From the NCBI GenBank assembly GCA_965227145.1, contig OZ245730.1:5208001-5272000 (forward strand): a stretch of DNA of 64,000 bases, written 5' to 3'. The position numbers and the translations under genes are program-made. Within the stretch, counting starts at the first letter, position 1; each line of letters opens with the position of its first letter. Below are positions 50,817 to 60,728 of the stretch, piece by piece. The notes under the pieces were generated by a model that saw only the letters and a list, made by a program, of their open reading frames with translations, was not told where the DNA came from and made no database searches. The stretch comes from JACKAQ01 sp965227145 (GTDB lineage Bacteria; Calditrichota; Calditrichia; RBG-13-44-9; J075).

Positions 50817-53186
50817 CTATTCATCCCGCAAGGTTGCCGCCGGGGAAATGCGCGCCAGTTTGTAGGTTTGGCTGCTGATCGCGATGAATGCGGTCAGGAA
50901 AACCATTGCATTTGCCAATAGATACGGCGCAATTCCCAATTCCATCGTTCCGGTAAATTCTTTCACTTCGCTGAGCAGCAACTGAATCCCTGAAAAACAG
51001 GCGGTTGTTGCCACAATACTGGCAATTGCCAAAATAATAAAAAACATACGGTTGGATAGCAAAACAATATCTTTCACCGATGCGCCCAGCACCTTGCGAA
51101 TGCTCACTTCTTTCAAATGGCTGGCGTAGTTTTGCGACGCCAGACCGAACAATCCCAGACACGCGATGACCAGCGCCAAACCGGCAATGTAGCGAAACGA
51201 ACTCGCTGCCCGGTCAAAATTTTCATAAAAATTTTCGAACACCAGTTTTTGATGAAAAAAGCTGAACGGGATTTCCGGATAAAGCTCCTGCCAGGCGGAC
51301 TTCATGAATTGCTCTACCCGGTTGCCTGCACCGGATTCGTAGCGAATCACGAGATAAGCCAACTTTGCGGCATCTGCGGAAAAAAATACCACCGGTCGGA
51401 TTGCCGCAGAACCGAGAATTTTAAAATCATCCACGACGCCGATTACTGTGTAAATGTTGTCATTTGCGCGGAATTGCTGCCCGAGCGGCTCCGTCCAGCC
51501 GCGCGCTTCGGCAAACGTTTGGTTGATCACCACCGCATCGGCATCTTCAAATTGGCGGTCTTCATCGAAAAAACGCCCGCTCGCCAAACGCAACCCCATC
51601 GTTTCAAAATAACCGGCGCTGACATCAAAACGAACCACCCCGAATTTCACTTCTTCGAAAAAAACATCATCCTGGCTCAGCGATTCGCCAACCTGATTCA
51701 TCGCTCCGGCGGTGCGCAAAACATACGGGTTTCGCTCCGCTTCTGTTTTCAGAAACGGGTAATTTTCCGGCTGATCGAGCCGCACGACGAGTGTCTGCTC
51801 CGGTCGATAACCCCACGGCAAATTTTCCCAATAATCGCTCGCAAACACCAGCACCACACCGATAATCACGGTGCAAAATGCGAGGACAAACTGGATCGTT
51901 AAAAAAATGCGGGTGAGCAAACTTTTGCGCTTAAACAACGATTGTCCGCGAAAAATGGAAACCGGCTGCAGCGAGCTGAGGTAAAACGCCGGATACGCGC
52001 CGGATGCGATGCCGGTAATCGCCAGCAATCCGGTCAGGAAATACCACAGCCAGGGATCCTGTACGAACGAAAGGGATATTTTGGTGACCATTCGCGCATT
52101 TAACATTGGTGCAAAAACGCCTTCGGTGAGTGCCAGCCCTGCGATGAGCGCCAGCAGGCAGAGCAGCAAATTTTCGGACATGAACTGGGCGATGAGCTGG
52201 ATTTTTTTTCCGCCCATCACTTTGCGAACGCCGATTTCCTTCAATCGTTTGCCCGCTAAACCCAGCGAAATATTGATGTAATTGAAACAAGAGAGCGCCA
52301 TCATCAGCAGCGCAATGAGTGAAAACATGACGGTCAACAGCGGGTGCGACGCTTCGAACGGGCGGCGATAGACATGATACGCTTCGTCATTCGGATGACG
52401 CAAATTGTCAAAAACGAAAGATTTGATCTGCAAATCGTCATTTACCGCGTTGTGCAGCGTAACGAATTTTCCCATATTTTTCGCCAAAATTTGAACATCT
52501 TCCGGTTGACGCAGCTGAACAAATGTGCCTCTGGCCGGCTGTGTCCAATCGGTTTGGGCGTCCGGGCGAATGGATGCCAGCGTGTTGAATCCGGTGAGAA
52601 TATCAAATCCAAAGCCGATATTTTCCGGAAATTTTTCCGCCACACCTTTTACGGTGAAGATTCTTTTATGCTGATTATCGATGACGACAATGATGTTTTT
52701 GCCCATTGGATTTTCATCATTAAAATATTTTTCCGCGAAATTTGCGCTCAAAATGACGGCATTCGGCTCGTTGAGCGCCTGCGGATCGCCCATTTTCAGC
52801 GGGAAAGTAAACATATCGAAAAAACCGGGATCGGCGAAATACACCAGCTCGTTGAACACGCGATCGTCCAAATACACCTTTCCGCCCATCAGTTCCGTAC
52901 GAACGGCGCGTTCAATTTGCGGGAATTCATCCGCGAGCGCCGGACCGAGTGGCATCGGCGATGTGCCCCAGATTTGTTCCTGCCCGTCGTTGTCAACCGC
53001 ATATTCGACGATGAAAATCCGCTCGCCGTTCTCGTGAAAATCATCCATCGTCCAGTTATTTTTCAGAAACAAAAACACGGTAATGCAACAGCCAACGGCA
53101 ATCGACAGCCCAAAAATATTGATGAGAAACACCAGTTTATTGGACAGCAGATTGCGATACGCCAGTTTGAAATAATTGGAAAACAT
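50817..53186 (-). CDS. MacB/FtsX-type ABC transporter permease (tandem repeat)
   Basis: A 789-residue membrane protein. Architecture: N-terminal helix and periplasmic MacB_PCD domain (residues ~20-250), three FtsX helices (~280-420), a second periplasmic domain (~440-640) and three more helices (~680-789). The conserved LKEIGVRKVMGG and LKEVSIRKVLGA sequences mark the two FtsX halves. Such permeases use a separate ATPase for mechanotransmission or lipoprotein/peptide export; no ATPase is in the neighbourhood. It may be co-transcribed with the next permease, which lies upstream on the same strand. Confidence 0.9.
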   Translation of the reverse strand: MFSNYFKLAYRNLLSNKLVFLINIFGLSIAVGCCITVFLFLKNNWTMDDFHENGERIFIVEYAVDNDGQEQIWGTSPMPLGPALADEFPQIERAVRTELMGGKVYLDDRVFNELVYFADPGFFDMFTFPLKMGDPQALNEPNAVILSANFAEKYFNDENPMGKNIIVVIDNQHKRIFTVKGVAEKFPENIGFGFDILTGFNTLASIRPDAQTDWTQPARGTFVQLRQPEDVQILAKNMGKFVTLHNAVNDDLQIKSFVFDNLRHPNDEAYHVYRRPFEASHPLLTVMFSLIALLMMALSCFNYINISLGLAGKRLKEIGVRKVMGGKKIQLIAQFMSENLLLCLLALIAGLALTEGVFAPMLNARMVTKISLSFVQDPWLWYFLTGLLAITGIASGAYPAFYLSSLQPVSIFRGQSLFKRKSLLTRIFLTIQFVLAFCTVIIGVVLVFASDYWENLPWGYRPEQTLVVRLDQPENYPFLKTEAERNPYVLRTAGAMNQVGESLSQDDVFFEEVKFGVVRFDVSAGYFETMGLRLASGRFFDEDRQFEDADAVVINQTFAEARGWTEPLGQQFRANDNIYTVIGVVDDFKILGSAAIRPVVFFSADAAKLAYLVIRYESGAGNRVEQFMKSAWQELYPEIPFSFFHQKLVFENFYENFDRAASSFRYIAGLALVIACLGLFGLASQNYASHLKEVSIRKVLGASVKDIVLLSNRMFFIILAIASIVATTACFSGIQLLLSEVKEFTGTMELGIAPYLLANAMVFLTAFIAISSQTYKLARISPAATLRDE

Positions 53187-53270
53187 GGGTTGTTCTTTCT
53201 GGTTTTTTGAGCAATTAAAGAAAATTCCAATCAACAGTTGAGCAAAAAAGGCAATTTTTTTTAGTTAATC

Positions 53271-53325
53271 AGGGAGATTCCTGCCTTCGCAGGAATGACA
53301 AACGACAGTTTGGCTGTCACCCCTA
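53271..53325. repeat. Dispersed palindromic repeat, two units
   Basis: AGGGAGATTCCTGCCTTCGCAGG with AATGAC, then GCTGTCACCCC, in the 153-base gap between the two permease genes. Same family as at 4115. Confidence 0.8.
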
Positions 53326-53339
53326 TATCGTTCGCAATA

Positions 53340-55724
53340 CTATTCGTAACGCAATGATTTTACAGGATTTGCCAGCGCGGCTTTGATCGCCTGAACAATC
53401 ACTGTTGCCAGTGCAACGAACAACGCCATTCCGATTGCGAGGGCAAAAATCCACCACTCCATCGTAATGTGATAGGCGAAATTTTCCAGCCAGCGGCGCA
53501 TCGCGAACCACGCCAGCGGCACGGCAATCATGCCAGCGATGCTCACCAGCAGCAAAAATTCCTGAGACAGCATTTGAATCAAATTCGGGACGGTTGCGCC
53601 GAGCACTTTGCGAATCCCGATTTCCCGGGTGCGCTCCTCCGCCGCGAATGAAGCCAGCGCGTAAATACCCAAACACGCGATAAAAATCGCGATGATCGTG
53701 AATACGGAAAACAGCCGCGATTCCTGCTGCTCCTGCCGGTAAAGCTGGAAAAACGAATCGTCCAGAAATGTGTAGTTGAACGGATATTCGGGCGAAATGG
53801 CGTTCCACTGTTTTTCCATCGCAGCGATGGCTTCGCGGGCGTTGCCGGCGTCAATTTTTACGGCGATGGTGCCCGCCCAACCGCGATCCCGACAGCTCAC
53901 AATCAGCGGTTCAATCGGCGTTTTCAGCGATGCAAAATGATAATCTTTCAGCACGCCAACCACCTCGCGATAGCTGCTGTCCGTGTACACATTTTTAAAT
54001 CGTTTGCCGACCGCTTCTTCATTGCTCCAGCCCAGTTTGCGGACAGCGGTTTCGTTCAGCAAAACGGATTGCTGCCCGTCCGCACCAAACGATTCCGAAA
54101 AATCGCGACCGGCGACAACCGGAATATCGAGCGTTTTGGCGTAATCGACATCCGAAAAAACGGTGCGCAAACGCGGGTTTTCGTCGAGTCCGGTCACCTC
54201 GTGAGACATCGTATCGTGAAAACCGCCCGGCTCGCCGGACATCAGCGATACGGCGCGAACACCCGGTTCGCTGCGCAGCCGATCCTTAAATTGGAACCGA
54301 TTCTGGCGAATCTCGCTGTTGTCCAGCCGCACCAGCACCACTTGCTCATCGTTGAATCCGAGATTTTTGTTGCGCAGAAAATCGAGCTGTCGCCCGACCA
54401 GCAGCGTCGCGATAATCAGCACAACGGATATCGCGAACTGGAAAACCACCAGTCCTTTTCGCAGAAAAATAGAGTGCGCCAGTCGCGGCGAACGCCCTTT
54501 GAGCACCCACACCGGACGAAACGACGAGAGCATCAGCGCGGGATAGCTGCCCGCCGCCAACGTGACGATCAGCAGCACCGCGCCGAGCATCAACAGCATT
54601 TTGGGATCGCTCAGCGACAATTGCAAATCCAGCGCAAACGCGCTGTTAAACGCGGGCAGCAGCAGTTCCACGGCGGCAACGGCAATCAGCATCGCCAGCA
54701 ATGTTACCAGAAAAGATTCGGTGAGGAACTGGACAATCAGCGTTCCCGGATTGGCGCCGAGCGTTTTGCGAACACCGATTTCCCGGGCACGACGCCCCGC
54801 ACGGGCGGTTGATAAATTCATGTAATTGATACAAGCTATCATTAAAATAAACAACGCGATAGCTGCGAAAATCATCACCGCGCCGCGATCGCCGTGCAGC
54901 ACGGTATCGTAGCGCACATCATTTTGAAAATAGACCTCCGATAGCGGCTGCAGCGTTACATCGATGCGGCTGCCGAAATTCGCAAAATCATCGCCCAAAT
55001 ATTTATCGATGAATGCGCCCAACTGCGCCTCAACCTGCGCTGCCGCCGTCGGCGTGGCGATTTGCACATACGTATTCAGATTGTTATTCCACCAGTTGGA
55101 AAACCAATCCGCATCCGCGAACATCGCCAGCGAGGCGACCATATCGAAATTGAGATGCGAACGCAAATTGTTTGGTGCGGTTATGCCGGTTACGGTAAAA
55201 TCGTATTGATTATCCACCCGCAACGTTTTCCCGACCGGATCGTCATCGCCGAAATATTTTTTGGCGATGTCCGGCGAAATGACCACCGAATTTGGCGTGC
55301 TGAGCACGGTTGCCGGATCGCCTTTTGCCAGCGGAAAGCTGAAAAATTCGAAAAAATTGGCGTCCGCCAGAAACAAATTTTCTTCCCGGAAAGAGTGATT
55401 TTGGTAGGTCACCTGCCCGTCACTGGTCAGCACCCGCACCGCAGATGTCACGCTCGACGGAAAATCGGTTTCCAGCGCGGTGGCATACGGCGGCGACGTC
55501 ACGCCGATCAGATATTTTTCGCCATTGATATTGCCGATGCGCAGCACCCGGTAAATCTGATCGCCGTGGGCATGAAATTTATCGTAACTCAGCTCCGCGG
55601 ACACATACAAATAAATGACGAGAGCAATCGCCAGCCCAACAGAAAGCCCCAAAATATTCACCAGCGAAAACAGCCGGTTTTTCCAGAGCGTCCGCGCAGC
55701 AGTGATGATGTAATTTCGAAACAT
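53340..55724 (-). CDS. MacB/FtsX-type ABC transporter permease (tandem repeat)
   Basis: A 794-residue paralogue of the neighbouring permease with the same two-half plan: RAREIGVRKTLGANPG in the first FtsX block and RTREIGIRKVLGATVP in the second, separated by two periplasmic MacB_PCD-like domains. The N-terminal NRLFSLVNILGLSVGLAIAL helix is the membrane anchor. Both are of the type common in Bacteroidota, where the ATPase gene may be elsewhere. The substrate is unknown. Confidence 0.9.
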   Translation of the reverse strand: MFRNYIITAARTLWKNRLFSLVNILGLSVGLAIALVIYLYVSAELSYDKFHAHGDQIYRVLRIGNINGEKYLIGVTSPPYATALETDFPSSVTSAVRVLTSDGQVTYQNHSFREENLFLADANFFEFFSFPLAKGDPATVLSTPNSVVISPDIAKKYFGDDDPVGKTLRVDNQYDFTVTGITAPNNLRSHLNFDMVASLAMFADADWFSNWWNNNLNTYVQIATPTAAAQVEAQLGAFIDKYLGDDFANFGSRIDVTLQPLSEVYFQNDVRYDTVLHGDRGAVMIFAAIALFILMIACINYMNLSTARAGRRAREIGVRKTLGANPGTLIVQFLTESFLVTLLAMLIAVAAVELLLPAFNSAFALDLQLSLSDPKMLLMLGAVLLIVTLAAGSYPALMLSSFRPVWVLKGRSPRLAHSIFLRKGLVVFQFAISVVLIIATLLVGRQLDFLRNKNLGFNDEQVVLVRLDNSEIRQNRFQFKDRLRSEPGVRAVSLMSGEPGGFHDTMSHEVTGLDENPRLRTVFSDVDYAKTLDIPVVAGRDFSESFGADGQQSVLLNETAVRKLGWSNEEAVGKRFKNVYTDSSYREVVGVLKDYHFASLKTPIEPLIVSCRDRGWAGTIAVKIDAGNAREAIAAMEKQWNAISPEYPFNYTFLDDSFFQLYRQEQQESRLFSVFTIIAIFIACLGIYALASFAAEERTREIGIRKVLGATVPNLIQMLSQEFLLLVSIAGMIAVPLAWFAMRRWLENFAYHITMEWWIFALAIGMALFVALATVIVQAIKAALANPVKSLRYE

Positions 55725-55995
55725 GATTCACTCCAGGGTTTTGGCAAATTCAAATGAACACTTTCAAACAGTATGCCAACGTTGTTTTTTATGGGTTTAG
55801 CGGCGATACAGACAGGATTTCCCACCCGAAACTGTTCGCCGAAACACACTGCCTGTCCGAAAGTGAACACCCGGAAAAACCAAATTTGACGAAACCCGTC
55901 CGGTTGCGTATCTTTTGTTTGCCCAAATCAAACCTGTCGGGAACGGTCTCCAAAGGAGCAAGCGCGACCGTTCCGAAAAAATTGAGAAAACAACC

Positions 55996-56934
55996 ATGCT
56001 ATCCACCGTCACCAAATTATTTCCGCTGTGGGCGATCCTGTTTTCGATCACCGGATTTTTGTCGCCGGAATTGTTCAGCGGCATGAAATTCCTGATCGTC
56101 CCGTTTCTGATGCTGATCATGCTGTGCATGGGCGTAACGCTCACGATTGCAGATTTTAAACGCGCCGCAAAACATCCCGGCGTTGTCGCGCTGGGCGTCG
56201 GGTTGCAATATCTGTTGATGCCGGCGGTCGCCTGGCTGATTTCCCGGCTGTTCGAATTTTCGCCGGAACTGACCGTCGGGATGGTGCTGGTCGGCTGCGT
56301 TTCGGGCGGCACGGCGTCCAACGTCATCTGTTATCTGGCGCGGGCGGATGTGGCGCTGTCCATCACCATGACCTTCGTTTCCACGCTGCTGGCAGTGCTC
56401 GCGACGCCGCTGCTCACCTGGCTGTATGTCGGGCAAACCGTGCCCGTTCCGGTTGCGGATATGCTGCAGAGCGTTGCCAAAATTGTGCTGCTGCCGCTGG
56501 CTGCGGGACTGCTGCTCAACCATTTTTTTGGCAAACAGATTGCCGCGCTCGAACCGGTGTTCCCGTTTCTGGCGATGCTGGCAATCGTGTTTATCATTGG
56601 CGTGATTGTCGCGCTGAACCAGCCGAAAATCGCCGAAACCGGCGCGTCCGTCGCGCTCGCGGTGATGTTGCACAACCTGACCGGCATGTGTTGCGGCTAT
56701 TTCCTTTCCCGCCGATTAGTGAAAGATGAGCAGATCGCCCGGACGGTCGCCATCGAAGTGGGGATGCAAAATTCCGGGTTGGCGGTAGCGCTGGCAATCC
56801 AGTATTTTTCCGCAGCAGCCGCGCTGCCCGGCGCGCTGTTCAGCATCTGGCACAATATTTCCGGATCGCTGCTGGCCGGGTTTTGGTCGGGTAAATCGCC
56901 GGAAAAAAGCAGCCACAGCAACCAACAGGGTTGA
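55996..56934 (+). CDS. Bile acid:sodium symporter (BASS) family transporter
   Basis: A 312-residue inner-membrane protein with about nine to ten helices. The two sodium-site motifs are GCVSGGTASNVICYLARADV and EVGMQNSGLAVALA, as in bacterial BASS/ASBT proteins. Substrates of bacterial homologues include bile acids, pantoate and other organic anions; not predictable here. ATG at 55996 is preferred as it begins the first hydrophobic region; a longer frame from 55915 is basic and unlike the family. It is divergent from the permease gene. Confidence 0.9.
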   Translation: MLSTVTKLFPLWAILFSITGFLSPELFSGMKFLIVPFLMLIMLCMGVTLTIADFKRAAKHPGVVALGVGLQYLLMPAVAWLISRLFEFSPELTVGMVLVGCVSGGTASNVICYLARADVALSITMTFVSTLLAVLATPLLTWLYVGQTVPVPVADMLQSVAKIVLLPLAAGLLLNHFFGKQIAALEPVFPFLAMLAIVFIIGVIVALNQPKIAETGASVALAVMLHNLTGMCCGYFLSRRLVKDEQIARTVAIEVGMQNSGLAVALAIQYFSAAAALPGALFSIWHNISGSLLAGFWSGKSPEKSSHSNQQG

Positions 56935-57019
56935 TTTTTTGGGAATCCCTTCGTAACCTGTTTCAACGCAGAAATCCAAAATCGAACAAAATGTTTTATC
57001 TCAAACGGGGAGAAAAGTC

Positions 57020-60013
57020 ATGCAAAATCCGCGAATGATTTTCCGTTGCATGTCCATTTTGATTTTCTTTTGGGCTAACCTGTTGTTTTCCCAAACGTTA
57101 CTCAATGTTTACGAATTGCCGGGCGAAACGTATTTCAACTCGGCATACGGGCTGACTTCCGACAGCTCGTCGATCTGGCTGTCCAGCGGCAGCACCAGCG
57201 CAGGCAACGCGGGGCAGTTGACCCGATTCGATTTGAGCGGCAACCAGACCGGCACTGTCCAAACCACCCTCGGTTCGTCGCAGGGATTGACGTGGACGGG
57301 CGAGCATTTCTGGTATTTCCGGCGCGCCACCACCGCGACATCCGCATTTGTGAAGCTGCTGCCAGACGGCACGCCGGTGGACACGATTCTCACCGGCACC
57401 AATTACGTCGGCGGGCTGTGCTGGGATGGCGACGGGCTGTGGTATTCGCTCTATTTCCCGAATGCGGACGCCGCGCTGTATAAAATGGATGTGACCACAC
57501 AAACGGTTGTCGATACCATTCAAACGCTCGGCGATCAGCCGCAGGGCATCGCATTCGACGGACAGTTTTTTTATTACGCGATGGACAATAATGACGGCGA
57601 CACCGAAAACATCTACATTTACGATCCCGCCAAATCCGACACGGTCGGGCTGATTCCCATTGTTGACCCAATTTCCACCAGTCCGCGCGGATTGGCGTGG
57701 GATGGCAATCATCTGTGGTTGGTGGCCGATCCGGTGGGAACGGCGCAGCGGGCGCTGTTCGAATTCGAGATTTCCGGCGGCGGTGCGGGCAATATCGATC
57801 TGCTGACATCGCTGCTCAATTTCGGGCTGACCGAAGTTGCCACGGTTGATTCGGTCGCACTGAATGTTTTGAACATCGGCAACGGCACGCTCACCATCGA
57901 CAATATTTCTTTCGATAACCCATTGTTTTTTATCGGGAACGACCTGCTGCCGATCAACATTCCCGCAAGCGGAAACCAGACAGTTTGGGTGTATTTTTCG
58001 CCGGACACCGCCGGCATCCAGTCCGGCACGATGAGCATTTTCAGCAACGATCCAGCGGAACCGGAAGCGCAATTGAGCCTCACCGCGCGCGGGATGTTCA
58101 GCAATCCGACCATCGGTTTGATCGCGGATTCGCACGATTTCGGGAATATCTGGGTCGGGCAGGAAGGCATCGCCGAATGGGAATTGCGGGTGGTCAACGA
58201 AGGTATTTCCACACTGAATATTGAGGGATTCGGCAACAGCGATCCTGCATTTTTTCTCGAACCGACGCCGACGATCTGGATTATTTCGCCCGGCGATACG
58301 TTCAAGGTGAAGGTGTTTTTCTCGCCAACTGAAGGTCAGGTTTATCAGGATACGCTCACGCTGTCCAGCTTTGATGTAACCGTGGCATCGCAAAAAATTG
58401 CGTTGCGCGGCACGGGAATTAGCGGTCCGTTCAATAGCGGCTATCAATATTTCGAATATCAGGTGCCCGATCATCCGTCCACCAGTTTTAACGAATATCG
58501 CCCGCTGGCGCTGAAAACCATCGCCGATCTCACCGGCGACGGCGTTCTGGAAATCGTGTTGTGTACCCGCAATTACTGGACGATTTGTCTCGACGGCGCG
58601 AGCGCCGATAAAGGCATCGAGCTGTGGCGGTTTTCCAGCTACATTTCCAATTCCAGCGCCGGAGCCATCGGCAACACCAACGATTTACCACCGCAGCAGC
58701 GCGCGCTGGCCATCACAAACGATCTCAACGGCGACGGATTTGAGGACGTGGTCATCGGCACCGGCGGCGGAAACGAACGCGTTTATGCACTGGACGGACA
58801 AACCGGGGAAATTATCTGGGATTTCGGTACGGACGATCCCAACCAGTTTGGATTGGGCGACATCACCGGCGTTGTGGCTGTTGACGATTTCAACGGCGAT
58901 GGCGTAAACGACATTTTGGCAACCGGCAGCGCCACGGACAACGGACTCGGCGGACGCCGGACAGTTTACATTTTCGACGGAACGAACGGACAATTATTGT
59001 GGTCGCGGTTTATCGGCAGCTTTTTGCGGATGGCCGCCGCCATCGGTGACGTAAACAGCAACGGCAGCTACGATGTGGTGGTTGCCACCGGCGCCGGTGT
59101 CCAAAATACCTACGCGATTGTCGCGTACGATCCGGTTTCCGGCGCATCGCTGTGGAATTTCCCGATTGGTGAACCGGCCGGCGGCGGTCGCGAAGTGATC
59201 CGTTACGACGTGCCCGGCGAAACCGCGGATGTGATCGCAGGTGCATATTTTACAGCCGTTTACCGCATCGATGGCGAAACAGGAAATATGGTTTGGCAAT
59301 TTTCCGGCGGCTTTTCGGCGGTGAACCAGATTCGCATCATCGAGGATCTCGATGACGACGGGCTGGACGATTTGCTAATTTCCACCTTCAGCAGCAATTT
59401 TTATTGCGTGAGCGGCGCGGATGGCAGCATCATTTGGCAAACGCTGCTCGGCGATTTCAGTTGGAGCGGACACGCCATTCGCGATCTCACCGGCGATGGC
59501 ATTCAGGATGTGATTGTCGCCAATCGCAACGATAATTTATACATGCTCAGCGGTGCGGACGGCACTATTTTCGATTCGTTTGATATGAAAAGTGATTTTC
59601 TGCAGGGTGCAACGCTGGTTTTCCCGCACGAAGATTTGGACAATAACGGCTCCATCGACATCCTCGGCGCGGCGGATGACGGGCGATTGGTGGCGATTTC
59701 CGGCGGTACTTCAGCGCTGGCAATCGACGATTCGCCAACGGCGCTGCCGAGCGATTACGCGCTGTCGCAAAATTACCCGAATCCGTTCAATCCCGGCACG
59801 GCGTTTACGGTTTCGCTGCCGGAGCGGGCGGATGTTCGGGTGACGGTGTTCAACATGCTCGGGCAAAACGTTGCGGAGCTGTTCAACGGCAAGCTTGCCG
59901 CCGGACAGCACGAATTTGCGTTCGACGCAAACCAGTTGCCGAGCGGCGTTTATTTCTATCGCGTTAGCGCAAACCAGTTTGTGCAAACCCGGAAAATGCT
60001 GCTGGTTCGCTAA
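57020..60013 (+). CDS. Large secreted FG-GAP/choice-of-anchor protein with sorting tail
   Basis: A 997-residue surface protein with signal peptide (cleavage near LLFSQ). Residues ~30-250: beta-propeller-like kinase-sensor-type repeats (LCWDGDGLWYSLYFP, LAWDGNHLWLVADP). Residues ~255-470: two ASH/choice-of-anchor-D immunoglobulin-type domains (LLNFGLTEVATVDS, HDFGNIWVGQEG). Residues ~490-880: seven FG-GAP-like units with D-x-D/N-x-D-G loops such as DLTGDGVLEIV, DLNGDGFEDVV and DLDDDGLDDLL, probably calcium-binding. Residues ~914-997: sorting tail from LSQNYPNPFNP to KMLLVR. Likely adhesion or polymer binding. The gene stands alone. Confidence 0.87.
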   Translation: MQNPRMIFRCMSILIFFWANLLFSQTLLNVYELPGETYFNSAYGLTSDSSSIWLSSGSTSAGNAGQLTRFDLSGNQTGTVQTTLGSSQGLTWTGEHFWYFRRATTATSAFVKLLPDGTPVDTILTGTNYVGGLCWDGDGLWYSLYFPNADAALYKMDVTTQTVVDTIQTLGDQPQGIAFDGQFFYYAMDNNDGDTENIYIYDPAKSDTVGLIPIVDPISTSPRGLAWDGNHLWLVADPVGTAQRALFEFEISGGGAGNIDLLTSLLNFGLTEVATVDSVALNVLNIGNGTLTIDNISFDNPLFFIGNDLLPINIPASGNQTVWVYFSPDTAGIQSGTMSIFSNDPAEPEAQLSLTARGMFSNPTIGLIADSHDFGNIWVGQEGIAEWELRVVNEGISTLNIEGFGNSDPAFFLEPTPTIWIISPGDTFKVKVFFSPTEGQVYQDTLTLSSFDVTVASQKIALRGTGISGPFNSGYQYFEYQVPDHPSTSFNEYRPLALKTIADLTGDGVLEIVLCTRNYWTICLDGASADKGIELWRFSSYISNSSAGAIGNTNDLPPQQRALAITNDLNGDGFEDVVIGTGGGNERVYALDGQTGEIIWDFGTDDPNQFGLGDITGVVAVDDFNGDGVNDILATGSATDNGLGGRRTVYIFDGTNGQLLWSRFIGSFLRMAAAIGDVNSNGSYDVVVATGAGVQNTYAIVAYDPVSGASLWNFPIGEPAGGGREVIRYDVPGETADVIAGAYFTAVYRIDGETGNMVWQFSGGFSAVNQIRIIEDLDDDGLDDLLISTFSSNFYCVSGADGSIIWQTLLGDFSWSGHAIRDLTGDGIQDVIVANRNDNLYMLSGADGTIFDSFDMKSDFLQGATLVFPHEDLDNNGSIDILGAADDGRLVAISGGTSALAIDDSPTALPSDYALSQNYPNPFNPGTAFTVSLPERADVRVTVFNMLGQNVAELFNGKLAAGQHEFAFDANQLPSGVYFYRVSANQFVQTRKMLLVR

Positions 60014-60089
60014 CCGGAGACAATTGAGTTGGATTTCCATAATTGTCCATTTATATTACATGTAGTAAATATTACAAATGGAGAATCCG

Positions 60090-60332
60090 ATGGCTGTTAT
60101 GAGTATCCGACTCGATGACCAGAAGCGCAAAGCGCTCAAAATCATTGCTTCTGTTGAAGGCAAAACAATGGGCAATTTGGTTGAGGATTGGATTGAAAAC
60201 TATATCAATGAAAATAAGGAACGCCTTGCCGGATTGCTGGAACAGGATGACATCAGCGAAGTGATGCGAATGTCCGAATCTACTTTTGCGGAATGGGACA
60301 ATCCGGAAGACGAAATTTATGATCACCTGTAA
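60090..60332 (+). CDS. Ribbon-helix-helix antitoxin
   Basis: An 80-residue protein whose start MSIRLDDQKRKALKIIASVE with GKTMGNLVEDWIENYI is a CopG/MetJ-like ribbon-helix-helix DNA-binding fold. It overlaps the MazF-like toxin gene by 14 bases and would bind both toxin and operator. ATG 60090 (MAVMSIRL) has GGAG at 60080-60083; an in-frame ATG at 60078 is the alternative. Confidence 0.85.
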   Translation: MAVMSIRLDDQKRKALKIIASVEGKTMGNLVEDWIENYINENKERLAGLLEQDDISEVMRMSESTFAEWDNPEDEIYDHL

Positions 60333-60657
60333 AAAATGGGACATTGTGCTGGTGCCGTTCCCGTTTACGGATTTATCGACGACCAAAAAGCGCCCAGCAC
60401 TGATTGTGTCTCCGACCGAATACAATCATGGAAATGAAATCGTCATCGCGTTTGTGACGAGCAATTTGAAATCCGAAAGAACGAGCGATCATATCATCCG
60501 CGAATGGCAATTGGCCAAATTGCCCAAACCGTCACTTATCCGTATGCGCTTTGCAACAATTGACAGAAAAATGGTTATCAAAACAATTGGTAAATTGAAC
60601 GGAGCGGACATCACCGAATTCGCCGGAAAAATTGCTTCATTTTGCGGCGGTAATTGA
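60319..60657 (+). CDS. MazF/PemK-family toxin
   Basis: A 112-residue endoribonuclease toxin: GDIVLVPFPFTD-like WDIVLVPFPFTDLSTTKKRP and ALIVSPTEYN, then LIRMRFATIDRKM. It overlaps the antitoxin gene by 14 bases, so translation is coupled. It probably cleaves mRNA. The module is isolated between unrelated genes. Confidence 0.9.
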   Translation: MITCKKWDIVLVPFPFTDLSTTKKRPALIVSPTEYNHGNEIVIAFVTSNLKSERTSDHIIREWQLAKLPKPSLIRMRFATIDRKMVIKTIGKLNGADITEFAGKIASFCGGN

Positions 60658-60728
60658 TTTTTAGCCGGCTCGCTAACATCCGCAATTTGCAGCACTGTTA
60701 TGCGATGGTTGTTCGATGCGAAAAGGGC

